Positions 50,536-61,511 are shown, counted from the stretch's first letter. The stretch: DNA of 64,000 nucleotides from Paenibacillus sp. JCM 18996 (GCA_001313085.1 BBFE01000007.1:1-64000), one strand, 5' to 3'. Notes: generated from the letters alone by a model not told the origin. Numbers and translations: made by a program.

Positions 50536-51835
50536 ATGAATAAATTTAATCGTGCAAAATCCGCTGTCGGCCTATCGGTTATGCTGCTGCTGTGCGTTAT
50601 TTTTTATGGGTTTGATTCTTATCATCCTGTGCCGGACAAGCCGGGGGAGAACACAACCCCAACCATTGCCCCGTCCATTTTGCAAAAGGAGGAGCAGCTT
50701 CATCAGCCGGAGGGGGCAGAGACAGCCACGCAGACGGTAGATACAGTGAGACGAAACGGTGTGCAGGCCAAGGAGGACTCTGTGCAATCAACCGAGTTTC
50801 AAGCAATGGAGGAGCCTGCACAGCTAACGTCTTCACAGCTCCAAAAAAGATCCGCAGCCGGCCCGTCTCTCTTCCGCAAAGCCATACAGCTGCATGAATT
50901 CTAACGCATCCGTAGATGAGCATATTGCTTATGTCAATGTTTCCGTGGCCACGCTATGGAAACAACCGCAGATGCAGCGTAAAGTGGACATTCTTTCCAT
51001 GGAGCAGCCTGTCCGTGTATTGGAGTGGACCCGCAAAATGAGCATCCCGGACAAACTGTGGCTCGTAGGAAAGACGGAGACGCAGGCTTTGCTGGGTCAG
51101 GCTGTCTATACTTTGGAGGAGCGGGGGGAGTGGACGAAGGCTGCTGTGATCAATCAGTCGACACCTCTTCTATCACAGGGCTATCCTGGCTGGCTTCCTT
51201 CGCAGCAGCTAACGAAAAAAAGCCGGCGTGGAATCCGGCGGTGCATGTCCCAAGGTGGTGGTACAGGCTAAAACAGCGTGGCTGTACAACGATCCAAGCT
51301 TAACGGAACGGTACCGTCAAATCAGTTTTAACACCGTTCTGCCGCTGGCGGCAGAAGACGGGGACATATTGACCGTTGCGACACCGGCGGACGGGTTCAA
51401 ATGGATCGACAAGAAGGATGTCTTGATCCGCGGCGGCGAGGCCGGAAAGGCTGTGACGGGACAAGAGGTTTCCGAGCTCGCCCGGCAGTTTTTTTTGGGC
51501 TTGCCCTACCTATGGGCCGGCACCTCGGGATTTGGCTTTGACTGCTCCGGATTTACTTATTCCCTGTATGCTTTTATGGGATTTCCATTCCAAGAGACGC
51601 CAAAGACCAGGCAAAGTTCGGCCAAAAAAAAGTCGACCCATCTCGGCTTAGTCCAGGAGATTTGTTATTTTACGCACGCGAGGAAGGAAAAGGGGCTGTT
51701 CACCATGTCGCCATGTATATCGGAAACGGCCAAATGATCCATTCGCCCAAAACCGAACGCTCGGTGGAGATGATTTCCATGAATACGCCTGAATATGCCG
51801 TTGAATATGCCGTTGCCAGAAGGGTGATACCCTAG
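50536..51835 (+). CDS. Secreted NlpC/P60 cell-wall hydrolase with SH3-like domains (frameshifted)
   Basis: About 430 residues. An N-terminal hydrophobic segment (SAVGLSVMLLLCVIFYGF) acts as signal or anchor, followed by a Pro/Glu/Gln-rich linker, SH3-like regions (YVNVSVATLWKQPQMQRKVD; VVVQAKTAWLYNDPSLTERYR) and an NlpC/P60 domain with the cysteine in GFDCSGFT and the histidine in AVHHVAMYIGNG. This is the YkfC/gamma-D-glutamyl-diamino acid endopeptidase architecture. Frames change at A6 near 50842, A7 near 51217, and A8/T runs near 51490 and 51623. The ATG at 50536 has a poor ribosome binding site. Confidence 0.85.
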
Positions 51836-51919
51836 GGCCATACAAAAAAAATAGTAGATAAAATAGCCCTTTCCCGCTATAATCAGAGTGCATTTTTTAT
51901 TTACAAAGGAGAGGATGCA

Positions 51920-53526
51920 GTGAAAAGTGTAAAGCCGGGTGAAGTGCTGGCTGGCCGTTACAAGATAGTGAAAACGATTGGAGAAGGAGGGATGGGTAGT
52001 GTATTTTTTAGCGGAGGATGTGAAGTTGGCCGGCAAGGAGTGGGCGGTAAAGGAGATTCCACAGCGCCCCGAGGATGTTCCCCATTTTCTGGAGGAAGCC
52101 CAAATGCTGGCCCGCTTAAACCATCCGCAGCTGCCCCGGATCGTAGATTATTATGTGGTGGAACCGGACAACGTGTGCTTCGTGGTGATGGATTATATCG
52201 AGGGGCAGACGCTGCAGGCGTGGTTCGCGAATAGGCAGAAGAAGGCCGACGCTGCGTCAGTCCTGTCTTTTGCCGTGCAGTTATGCGATATTTTACATTA
52301 TTTGCATTCGATTGAGCCTGAGCCTGTCATATACAGGGATTTGAAGCCTTCCAACGTGATTATCGGACAGGACGGCCGCATCAAACTGGTTGATTTCGGG
52401 ACGGCCCGCAGCTATAAGGCAGGTCAGAACTCTGACACTGTGCCGTTAGGGACGATAGGATTCGCTTCACCGGAACAACTGCACGGATTTCAGACGGATG
52501 CCCGCTCGGATTTATACAGTTTGGGCGCTTTTATGTACCATTTGCTGAGCGGCGGCGGATATTATTCGGTGTCGCGCATATCTTTGGGAAAAAATAAATA
52601 CGGCCCTGCCCATAAAGCTGATTGACCTTGTAATGAGCCTGCTTGCGGAGGACCCGCGCTCCCGCCCCGGAGGGGCCTTTGAAGTAAAAGAACATCTTGA
52701 GGAGCTGCTTGGATCAGTACGGAGCAAATCTGTGAAGAGCTGCAAAAAAAATCTTTCGATGGATCCCAAAGTTATCGTAGTGGGAAGCCTCTACCCTGGC
52801 GCCGGGGCAAGTTTCACCGCCGTATCGCTGGCCAGAATGCTGAACCGTTGGGGCATCTCTCATGCTGTCATGGAGCATCCTGCCGTTGAACCGGAGCTGT
52901 ATACTTTGCTTTTCGGAGACCGCCATGCGCCAAAAGACTATCTTTCCCGCGGCGGGAGCACCGTCTGGACTGACGGGTTTACGCAGTGGCTTGCTCTGCC
53001 TCCGGACGGCGTTATAAAAGAATGCGAGCAGCCCGCCCCAAGCATTCTTTATTGGCTGAACAGCGCTAAAAAAAAGCCCATCCGCATTGTGGACATCGGC
53101 TTCAAGTGGGAACAGGAATCAGTAAAAGAATTGTGTGACGCGGCGGATCTGCTGCTGATTGTTGCGGAGGATTGCTCCGTAAAAAAATCAACAGGCCATC
53201 GTCAGCGGCTGTTCTGCAGCGCATGGAGAAGTATTCTGAAAGCGGACAAAAAAAGTCCAGCTTGTCGTTAACCGTGCCGTCTCTCCAGCAGGAACAAAAG
53301 AGTGGCTGGAGCATTTTGCCGGCTGGAAGGTGCTTTCGCTGCCCGCCATAGCCGCTGAGGAAGTGGCTTCAGCCGTATGGAAGGGGCGCTGCGTGCAGGA
53401 CAACCCGAAATATTTGGAGGAAGCTTCACGAGGTTTTTTCCGGTTTATGGAAGGAAGTTTTCACGGAAGGAATCCCGAATGCCAAATCAAAGGGAAAAAA
53501 ATTTTATTTAAGGTATTTTCCACTTA
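51920..53526 (+). CDS. Hanks-type Ser/Thr kinase joined to a MinD/TadZ-like ATPase domain (frameshifted)
   Basis: About 535 residues if read as one chain. The kinase (1-270) has the glycine loop IGEGGMGSV, the lysine in EWAVKEI, catalytic YRDLKPSN, VDFGTA and the APE-like SPEQL. The second part (280-535) starts PKVIVVGSLYPGAGASFTA, a P-loop position without the usual lysine, and continues with MinD-like strands (RIVDIGFKWEQ, VQLVVNRAV, KVLSLPAIAAEEVASA). GTG start with AAAGGAGAGG. Frames change at T6 near 52001, A6 near 52590, A7 near 53180 and 53248. The join lies at eight A (52743-52750) and is read in frame as given; one A fewer would end the kinase at once. Confidence 0.8.
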
Positions 53527-53530
53527 GGTA

Positions 53531-53560
53531 TTGCTAAATGATTCCAACAAGAGTTATAAT
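53531..53560 (+). promoter_or_regulatory. Possible promoter of the Tad genes
   Basis: TTGCTA and a perfect TATAAT (53555-53560) with an 18-base spacer, just after the kinase stop. Confidence 0.5.
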
Positions 53561-53586
53561 AGCATCAAAATTAATTTATCTGCAAA

Positions 53587-53632
53587 GCGGAAGCACCGCT
53601 AATGCCTACGGGCGTTAGGGTGCTTTTTTTTC
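53587..53632 (+). terminator. Attenuator-like terminator upstream of the Tad genes
   Basis: AGCACC-CTAATGCC pairs with GGCGTTAG-GGTGCT (about 14 pairs with one bulged G, loop TACG) and is followed by eight T. A second, smaller hairpin GCGG-AAGCA-CCGC (53587-53599) shares the left arm and would exclude the terminator. Placed 30 bases after a promoter, it may be an attenuator; it may equally be the end of the kinase transcript. Confidence 0.6.
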
Positions 53633-53649
53633 GTTGTCAGGAGGTGGTT

Positions 53650-53743
53650 ATGATGGAGAGGAAGCACAAAATACGAGTGGCTGCGGCGATTGCCGCGATT
53701 GCTGTGTGCTAACCGCGAGCGGCCTCGTACAAATGTGGGGTTA
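53650..53743 (+). CDS. Small hydrophobic peptide at the head of the Tad genes
   Basis: CAGGAGGTGG lies seven bases ahead of ATGATG. The frame encodes MMERKHKIRVAAAIAAIAV and stops at 53712 as written. Skipping two bases there gives ...AVLTASGLVQMWG with a stop at 53743, a 30-residue peptide with a basic start and one membrane helix. It could be a stub of a CpaB-like anchor or a genuine micropeptide. The excellent ribosome binding site argues that it is translated. Confidence 0.45.
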
Positions 53744-53756
53744 AGGGGAGAGGAAT

Positions 53757-54860
53757 GTGTCAACCAAGCAGATTTGCATTATCGATCCGGACACGGATTA
53801 TGTGGAATGGATTGCGGCTTATGCCAGAACAGCTACCGTCAATGGTGCCTGCAGCGTACGCTGTTTTACGGAACCCGCTGCAGCCGCTAATGTCTTGAAG
53901 AACCGCAACGAAGAGAGGACAGTTTTATTGAACGAGAAGTGGAAGGAGTGGGGCGAGAACAATTTACAGGAAGATTATTGGATCCTGACAGAGAGCGGCG
54001 GAGCGGCGGAGCCGTTTTATTTGTACAAATACCAGCCTTTGGATAAGCTGTTCTCTGCCATTGTGTCACGGTCTTTAGAAAGAAGAAACCGCCCATCTTC
54101 GGATAAACCGCGCTCCGTGAAGGTCATCTCCATTTACTCGGCCGTGGGACAATGCGGAAAGACGACAACGGCCTTGAATTTGGCAAGAGGGCTGGCTATG
54201 CAGGACAAACGGGTGTTTTACCTGAATCTCGAGCTGCTCGGTCCGACAGTAATCCCGAGTGCCGCACCGGAAACGCAGCCGTTTGAAGAAGTTTTGTACT
54301 ACATTCGGACCCAGCCGGCCGTCGTGCGCAATAAGCTTGAACAGGCTGTCATACGGGAACCTTCCTTGAGATTTGATTATTTGCCGCCTGCCGAGTCACT
54401 GTCGGAGCTTCAGGAAATGACGGCTTCAGACACCTCGTCGCTTATCAAGGCGATCTCTGAGTGCGGATACGACAGCGTCATAGTCGACCTGGAGTCATCC
54501 GCCCATCCTAGAGCTTTGGGAGCTCTGTCTGAAAGCGACAGCGTATGGTGGATTGTCACGGATGAAGCTGCGTGTATTACAAAGACGAGGCTACTGCTTG
54601 ACCGATGGAGAGGCCTGGACACGGAAGCTGCGGCGGTGCTTAATGCGGTATATTTTATCCAGAACAAGTGCCGGGGAAACGCATCCCATGGCCTGTCGGC
54701 ATCCGGCCACAACCTAAGCGGTCAATTGCCGTACATCCCGCAATGGAAGGCGGCTTCTTCCTCAGAATCGCTGTTTCACTCCGAAGCGTTTAACCGTCAG
54801 CTCATGCATCTGGCTGCGTCCCTGGAAATTGCCCATAGGGGTGATGAAGTTGCCGAGTGA
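53757..54860 (+). CDS. tadZ: TadZ/CpaE-like ATPase
   Basis: 367 residues, intact. An N-terminal atypical receiver-like domain (ICIIDPDTDYVEWIAAYA, 1-105) precedes a MinD-type ATPase domain with the P-loop YSAVGQCGKTTTALNLARGL. TadZ/CpaE proteins localise the Tad secretion system at the pole or membrane. It starts at GTG 53757 with GGGGAGAGGA upstream; an overlapping ATG is out of frame. The end overlaps the tadA start by 17 bases. Confidence 0.85.
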   Translation: MSTKQICIIDPDTDYVEWIAAYARTATVNGACSVRCFTEPAAAANVLKNRNEERTVLLNEKWKEWGENNLQEDYWILTESGGAAEPFYLYKYQPLDKLFSAIVSRSLERRNRPSSDKPRSVKVISIYSAVGQCGKTTTALNLARGLAMQDKRVFYLNLELLGPTVIPSAAPETQPFEEVLYYIRTQPAVVRNKLEQAVIREPSLRFDYLPPAESLSELQEMTASDTSSLIKAISECGYDSVIVDLESSAHPRALGALSESDSVWWIVTDEAACITKTRLLLDRWRGLDTEAAAVLNAVYFIQNKCRGNASHGLSASGHNLSGQLPYIPQWKAASSSESLFHSEAFNRQLMHLAASLEIAHRGDEVAE

Positions 54861-56010
54861 GGCAGTGCCGCACCATTTGAAAACGAGAATTTCTGAGCGT
54901 CTGGATCTATCCCATACCACTTCGGACGAGCAGCTTATAGAAACGATTGAGGAGGTGGTTTTCGAGCATTCCAGGGCATTTCCCTTGACGGCGAACAGGA
55001 AACAGCAATGGGTGCGCCAATTGTATAACAGCTTTCGGGGGCTTGACGTTCTTCAGCCTCTCATGGATGACCCCTCCATAACGGAGATTATGGTGAACGG
55101 CTGCGACCGGATTTTCATTGAGCAGGACGGCGAAGTGAAAGTTTGTGCCGAGACTTTTGAGAATCAGGAGAAGCTCGATAATATAATTCAGGCCATTGTT
55201 TCCAAAGTGAACCGGGTGGTGAATGAATCCTCGCCAATAGTAGATGCCAGATTAAAAGACGGTTCACGGGTGAACGTTGTGCTGCCGCCGGTCGCTCTTA
55301 ATGGTCCTACCTTAACTATCAGAAAATTTCCCGAGAAACCAATGTCTATGGATGATTTGATCGGTAAAGACGCAATTACCCCTGATGCAGCGGATTTTCT
55401 GAAAATGCTGGTAGCGGCCAAATATAACATTTTCATCGGGGGCGGGACTGGCTCGGGCAAAACCACTTTCCTGAATGTGCTCTCGAATTTTATACCGCAG
55501 GATGAAAGGATTATTACAATTGAAGATTCGGCTGAACTGCAGATCAGGAATGTGCCGAATCTGGTGTCTCTGGAAACGCGTAATGCGAACACGGAAGGCA
55601 AAGGAGAGATTACGATACGCCAGCTGATCCATTCTTCGCTTAGAATGAGGCCCAACCGGATCATTATCGGCGAGGTCCGGGGTGCCGAAGCGCTGGATAT
55701 GCTGCAGGCGATGAATACCGGGCATGACGGCTCACTCAGCACAGGCCATGCCAATTCCACGGCGGATATGCTGAGCCGGCTGGAGACGATGGTGCTGAGC
55801 GGAGCGGCCCTGCCGGTGGAGGTGATCCGCAAGCAGATCAGCTCGGCTGTCGATATCATGGTGCATTTGTCCAGAATGCGCGACCGTACCAGGAAAGTGA
55901 CGGAGATAAGCGAGATAGCCGGAATCGAAAACGGGGAAATTGTGCTGAATCCGTTATTCCGGTTCGAGGAAAGGGGGGCAGCTGCGGGAGGTAAAGTGAT
56001 AGGGGCTTGA
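54844..56010 (+). CDS. tadA: Tad pilus assembly ATPase TadA/CpaF
   Basis: 388 residues, intact. Secretion ATPase that powers Flp pilus assembly. Signatures: ITEIMVNGCDRIFIEQDG, RLKDGSRVNVVLPPVAL, Walker A GGTGSGKTTFLN, the Asp box TIEDSAELQ, RNIIIGEVRG-type Walker B (IIIGEVRGAEALDML) and the His box STGHANSTADMLSRLE. The ATG at 54844 has AGGGGTG partly overlapping; a start at 54829 is possible. It is translationally coupled to tadZ. Confidence 0.94.
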   Translation: MKLPSEAVPHHLKTRISERLDLSHTTSDEQLIETIEEVVFEHSRAFPLTANRKQQWVRQLYNSFRGLDVLQPLMDDPSITEIMVNGCDRIFIEQDGEVKVCAETFENQEKLDNIIQAIVSKVNRVVNESSPIVDARLKDGSRVNVVLPPVALNGPTLTIRKFPEKPMSMDDLIGKDAITPDAADFLKMLVAAKYNIFIGGGTGSGKTTFLNVLSNFIPQDERIITIEDSAELQIRNVPNLVSLETRNANTEGKGEITIRQLIHSSLRMRPNRIIIGEVRGAEALDMLQAMNTGHDGSLSTGHANSTADMLSRLETMVLSGAALPVEVIRKQISSAVDIMVHLSRMRDRTRKVTEISEIAGIENGEIVLNPLFRFEERGAAAGGKVIGA

Positions 56011-56110
56011 TAGCTACAGGCAGTAAACTGAACCATACATGGAAGTTAAGAATGGCTGGACTCTCTGAGCAGCCCTTGTGGAATTCTACTCACCGGAAGG
56101 AGGGGGGAAG

Positions 56111-57056
56111 TTGATATGGCTCTATGCGGTGCTGTCCGGCGGGGTTTGCTGGCTGGCATTCCAGCTGTATGATCGAAGGCATAAGCCGCCCGACGGTGAA
56201 GCTTCGCTTGGAAGCTTTCTGGGAATGCCTTTGGGGAAGCTTCCTTTATCCAGACAGAAAGCAGCGCAGGTTTTACCCAAGCAGAATGCTGCAAGAGAAA
56301 AAACTGCCGAAGGACAGGGCGGCTGCATCGGTGCTGGTCAATTATTCCAGCTATGAAATGAATGCCAGGGAAATCGTTGTGTCCGCGTTATGCGCCGCAG
56401 CAGCTTTTGGATTCATCGGATTCGTTTTTTTTATAAATTGGCTTCTGTAGCATTGCTGTTTGCACTGATAGGCTTCTGTTTCCGAAGGTTCGTAAGAAGC
56501 AGCTTGCCAAAAAGCGGCTCCAGCTGCTCAGTCTTCAATTCAAGCAGGCGTTAAATGCGCTTTCTTCTTCGCTTGTGGCCGGAAAGTCCGTTGAAAATGC
56601 CTTTCGCGATGCGGCTGTCGATCTGCGGACTCTGTATCCGAGCTCTGATTGCCACATTATCCGCGAATTGGAAATTATTAACCGGCGGGTGGAGAACGGC
56701 GAACAGATTGAGGCAGCGTTAGCCGATTTTGCCTCAGGGCGAATCTGGAGGACGTAACGAATTTTGCGGACGTTTTCTCCACATGCAAAAGAACAGGTGG
56801 GAATCTCGTTCAAGTCATCCGCAGAACATCCTTAATTCTTAGCGAAAAGCTGGATGTGCAGCAAGAAATTACTGTCATGATCGCCCAGAAGAAGCTGGAA
56901 TCCAAAATATTGACTGCTGCTCCCGTCCTTATTGTTGCTTTATTAAGCTTGAGTTCGCCCGAATACATGAGTCCTCTGTACAGCGGACGAGGATACTTGA
57001 TCACCACTCTAGCGTTGCTGGCACTTATGGCTGTTATGCGGCCGCGCAAAAATTGA
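56111..57056 (+). CDS. tadB: Tad inner membrane platform protein TadB (frameshifted)
   Basis: About 314 residues with a type II secretion F domain. First membrane segment LYAVLSGGVCWLAFQLY, then YEMNAREIVVSALCAAAAFGF, a soluble domain with QFKQALNALSSSLVAGKSVENAF and VIRRTSLILSEKLDVQQEI, and C-terminal membrane segments. The start is TTG 56111, fixed by GGAGGGGG. Frames change at six A near 56299, T7 near 56425 and near 56735. Confidence 0.87.
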
Positions 57057-57077
57057 TGAATTTGAAGGTGTGATTCC

Positions 57078-57943
57078 ATGTTCCTGCAAATCCTGTTAGT
57101 CGTCCAGGCGGCGCTTCTATTGATGCTGTGGCTGCGGGCAGGAAACAAGTACAAAGCGTTTCTCGCAGAGTACGTTCCGCATAAGCGCAAGAGATGGATT
57201 TTTTGCGGGTCCGCTTTTACTGTTGGATAGATTCAATCTGCCGGATTTGTTCTCGGACACGTTCTCCAAAATCTATGTCCATATGAACGGCCTGCATGGC
57301 GGAAAGCTTGCCCATGCGGAAAGCCGGCTTTTTACCGCCAAAATCCTGCTCGGCTGTATCTGCTCTATTCCTTTTTTCCACGCTGCTGGCGATTATCGCG
57401 GGAGGGGATGCGGCTTGTTTGGCCCTAGGTTTGGCGTGTGTCGTGCTTATACCTTTCCTGATGCTGAGAGAGCTTGAAAAAAACGTCGACAGCCAGAAAA
57501 AAAGATCGATCCTGCTCGAACTGCCGGAGATGCTTAATAAAATGATTTTGCTGGTGAATGCGGGAGAGACGGTACAGAAAGCGTTGATGAAATGCGTTGA
57601 CATGGGATCGGAGCGTCCCCTGCAAAAGGAGCTGCACCTCTTATCCAACGAGCTGCAGATGAATTCCTCGCTGACGCAGGCGATGGATAATTTCAACAAA
57701 CGCTGCGCACTTCAGGAGGTGTCCAGTCTAGTAACTACAATTCTTTTGAATCACCGGAGGGGAGGGGACGAATTCGTATTCGCATTGAAGGAGCTTTCGC
57801 ACATGCTGTGGGATAAGCGCAAAACGGTGACCAGAACGTTGGGGGAGGAAGCTTCATCCAAGCTCGTATTTCCAATGGTGGTCATATTTATGGTAGTCAT
57901 GGTACTCGTGGCGGCACCTGCATTGTTGGTTATGAATCCATAA
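57078..57943 (+). CDS. tadC: Tad inner membrane platform protein TadC (frameshifted)
   Basis: About 287 residues, second type II secretion F protein. After an N-terminal helix (LQILLVVQAALLLMLWL) and further hydrophobic segments, the soluble core has LPEMLNKMILLVNAGETVQKALMKC and LSHMLWDKRKTVTRTLGEEASSKLVFPMV, which is diagnostic, followed by a final membrane segment. Frames change at T6 near 57199 and T7 near 57370. It follows tadB by 22 bases. Confidence 0.88.
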
Positions 57944-57961
57944 TTTAGAGGAGGAAGAGTA

Positions 57962-58197
57962 ATGAACGATTGGAATTTAAAAAAAGGGCAGTAACGCGAT
58001 TTTGGAAGGAAGAAGAAGGACTTGGCACATTGGAAATTCTGCTGATTGTAGCTGTATTGGTGACATTGGCCATCATATTCAGGAAGTGGATCGTCGGCTG
58101 GTTTAACAAGCTGATTGGCGACGCCAACAGCGACATGCAGAACAATACTGCGGTTACTCCCTGTCAGCCAAGCCCTACGACAAGCTGTTCGCAGTGA
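57962..58197 (+). CDS. flp: Flp1-type type IVb pilin (one frameshift)
   Basis: Short pilin of about 78 residues: basic start MNDWNLKRAVTRFWKEEEG, then GTLEILLIVAVLVTLAIIFRKWIVGWF. The Gly|Thr-Leu-Glu pattern is the Flp1 processing region, with the hydrophobic helix right after it; the C-terminus is short and Ser/Thr/Cys-containing. GAGGAGGAAGAG precedes the ATG at 57962. Seven A at 57979 carry two extra bases. It is probably the major subunit of the Tad pilus. Confidence 0.85.
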
Positions 58198-59185
58198 CAG
58201 TCTCGGCGGTAAAGGGATTTTTTTAAGGATAGACGCGGCAGCTTTACGGTGGAAGCTTCGCTCCTTTTCCCTATGGTGCTGCTCTGCCTTTTCGCCGTGA
58301 TGTTCATGGTGTTATACGTCTACCTGCAGGCCTCTCTGCACCAAGCAGCCTCGCTCGCCGCTGACCGGGCTGCTTATGCGTGGGATAACAGCTTCAAGCT
58401 GCCGCTGACCGGAGCTTATCCGGTTGGCAGCTACGACGGATTATATTGGAGAACTGTTGAAGACGACGCGTTTGCGGGGCTGCTCGGGTCAAAGTCCACC
58501 GCGATACAGATACCGGGCACATCTGCCTACCGCCAGGTCCGGAGAAAAAAAAGCTGCAGAAAGCGGCTGGAAGCCAGGCGAATGGCGTGACCGGGACATT
58601 GACCTACATCAACAGATGGATTGACAGGCAGGTAAGAGCCGAGTTGCACCAACCTTTCCGCGCTCCTGATCTATTGTCCCGCTGGCTGCCTGAAAAAAGA
58701 AGCGAAAGCTGCCGCTGCAGCGAGGATAGTGGATCCCATCGAATACATAAGGAATGTCAATCTGGCCCGAAGCTATTACCAGACGATCAAAGGCAGGATC
58801 TCACCCGCCGAGGCTAAATCTCTTATGAAAGAACCTGCACAGGGACGGGACATGCCCAAGATCACATCGGAGCGGCAGGCGAGCGAATACTTAAGGGATT
58901 TGCTTCAAGCCAAGGAAGGCATCTACACGTTAAAAGCGGGGAACATCAGAGTGATTGATGCGCTGGACGGGAATGGAGTGGCCCATCAGGCTTATTACAA
59001 TTTTACGGAGAATCAATTGGCAAGGGAACAGATGACGAAAGATATCGAGATGTTAAGGTCCTCCGCGAGCATCAGAGGAGTGGTGTGGCATTTTTTTCGG
59101 ACCCAACGGCCAGGGAAAGGCAGGGCCTTCTGAAAGCTTCCGCCGCGAGCTCGAAAAGAACGGCATTCTCATAGTGCTGCATTAA
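58194..59185 (+). CDS. tadE: TadE-like pseudopilin (frameshifted)
   Basis: About 328 residues. It starts MTVSAVKGFFKDRRGSFTVEASLLFPMVLLCL, the TadE motif (G-S-F-T-V-E-A-S) at the membrane helix. The remainder is a helical secreted domain ending FRRELEKNGILIVLH. It starts at GTG 58194, overlapping the flp stop. Frames change at T7 near 58220, A7 near 58545, A7 near 58692 and T7 near 59091. Confidence 0.78.
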
Positions 59186-59190
59186 GAGAG

Positions 59191-61511
59191 GTGAACTTTC
59201 TGAAATCGGGAAAAGGCATACAGCGGATGCTGTACGATAAACGCGGCTCGGTCTCGGTTTTTTTTAATCATCCTTATCGTACCCGTGTTTTTTGTTCCAT
59301 GCGGTGTTCATTGATTTTGCCAGAGTGAAGCTCGCTGAACGCGAATCCGAAGGCGCGGTCAAAACCGCCGCAAGATCCATGTTATCTTATTTTGATCCGG
59401 AAATGCAGAATTACGGCTTATTCGGCTTCAATCTGCCTGCCGCAGATTCGGAGCAGCTTTTTTGCAAAGGTGTTGAAGGAGAACTTAGCCGTGCCTGGAG
59501 GTTTTCAATATATCGATGTAAGGCCTGAAGCAAAGAATCCGTCGATCACACCGGTTTATTCGCTGGCCAATCACACGGTGTTTAAGAGGCAGGTATTGGA
59601 AGAAATGAAGTATAAGGCGCCGATTCAATTTTCTTTGGAAATAGCGGACAAGTTCAAAAAAGACCGGCTTGGACAAGTCGATGCAGCGGGCTTCCGTTTT
59701 TTTTCCGCCAATGCGGCAGAGCTGCAGAAGCTGCTTGATAAGAGGGACGAGCAGCTCAGCGCCGCCTGGAATCAAACGGAGCAGATGGTCGATAAAGCCA
59801 ATAAGTATTATGACTATTACAATATCAGGCTCAATGAATTGAGCTCCTTGGCTGACCAAATCGGCATTCACACCGCGGATGAAATGATATCCAATGTTCA
59901 GGAGGCCAGAAAAGAAATGGCCTCTCTAGCCGAATCTTTAAAATCGATAGACGGCTCACTTATATCCCTGTTCATGGCAGCGCCGGGGCGGTCGACAGCA
60001 TTCGCGCATTGAGTGAAAGCCGAAGCCGTCTTGCAGATCAGATTTCGGCGTTGGAGGCGAAAATAAACGATTGGGAGAGACTGTTAAATCTCATTATCGA
60101 ATATGGGGCACTGGCAGCTGCAACGAGGCAAGAAGTTTCACTCAATGAAGCTGCTCTTGTTTCGTACCAAAAGACAATTACCGGCACTCTGGCGGAAGCC
60201 CAAAAAGTGAACATTGAATTGAATGAAAAGTTGAACGACGTCATTGCAAATAGCGGGACAGACGGCCAAACTCTCGCTTCGGATGATGTATTCCGAAGTA
60301 TCAGGATACTGCGCGACAGTTATTTTCAAGAGTATGAGGTTGGAGTAAGCTCCATTGCGGCGCTATTTTCAGGGTTCAAGGCGTCAGTTGAGACAACGCT
60401 GCTGTACACTGGCGAGGCGTTAGGCAAAAGGCGGGCGGCCAATGAAAGCTTCCATACCCATACGCTTCAATTTTACGACAAGCAAAACGCCTTGGAAAAA
60501 AACGCACAATACGCACGCAGCTCAGCTGCCCGGAAGCAGAAGGAGCAGAAAAAACAAGCTGAATGAATTGCTGGATAAAGCCAGGAATGCGATCGGAAGC
60601 TGCAGTATTGTCGAGGCTGCGAACGGAGGCGGAGAGCCATATACTAAGCTAAAAAAACGAATTGGTACCCAAATATAGGTGGGAGTCCGGCGTTCCCGCC
60701 GGTGTGGATATCGTTGAAATCGAAGACGCCGACCGGACCGCCAAACGTTCCATGGCCCTCCTCTCCCAAATTGCCGGTTTGATGAATTCCGTGCGTGACC
60801 AGTTTTATCTCGATGAGTTCGTATTGAGTAAATACGGTTACCGCACCTTTGGAATGGAAAAAAAGGGACTGACGGGGCTTTAAAGCAGGTGGCGGCCGAA
60901 CCGGCGCAGCCAGGGACCCGTGTGCTTCAAAAGCAGGAAGCGGAATATATCCTGTATGGCCTTAACAGCTGCGCAGCGAACTATTCGGCGGCTACGGGGA
61001 GATGTTTGCCTTGCGGCTTGCGGTGCGCACGATGGAGGCATTGGCTGAACCCGGGAATGAGCTGCTCCAAGCCGGCAGTCCTCTTCTCGTACTTTTGACG
61101 GCCGCTGCGGAAGGCTCGGTTAAAGCCTTTAATGATATGAACCTCTTGATAGACGGAGAGGATGTTCCCGTTTCCGGCAAACTTCCGGACACGGTCCGGA
61201 TGGGGTATAAAGATTATTTAAGATTGTTTTATATGCTGCACGGCAGCGAACGCAGGACCATACCGCGGATGCAGGCTTTAATAGATCTTAACACAGGCAA
61301 GGACCTGCAGAAGGAGACCACTTATATCCAGACGGCGGCAACCACTTCGTTCAGGCTCTGGTTCCTTCCGGATGCCATGAGAGCTTTGGGGGAGGCCGGA
61401 GCGTTGAACTGCCGGGTAACAGCGGGCCGCTGTCAAATAACCAAAAACGGCGGTGATGTCCTATTAAAAAAAGAGGAGGCTTTTTTCTACCGGATGATCA
61501 GGGAGGCTTAA
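59191..61511 (+). CDS. Large TadE/TadG-like secreted protein, DUF5702 type (frameshifted)
   Basis: About 770 residues. The N-terminus YDKRGSVSVFLIILIVPVFFF plus FIDFARVKLAERES is the TadG-like membrane start; the rest is extracytoplasmic and rich in coiled coil (AELQKLLDKRDEQLSAAWNQ, SLADQISALEAKINDWERLL, KNAQYARSSAARKQKEQKKQ). The C-terminal part with DYLRLFYMLHGSERRTIPRM resembles DUF5702 proteins as I remember them. Start GTG 59191 is tentative; GAGAGG lies against it. At least eight frame changes (T8 near 59265, T6 near 59290, T7 near 59465, 59980, A6 near 60550, A6 near 60655, A7 near 60865, 61000). Confidence 0.72.
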
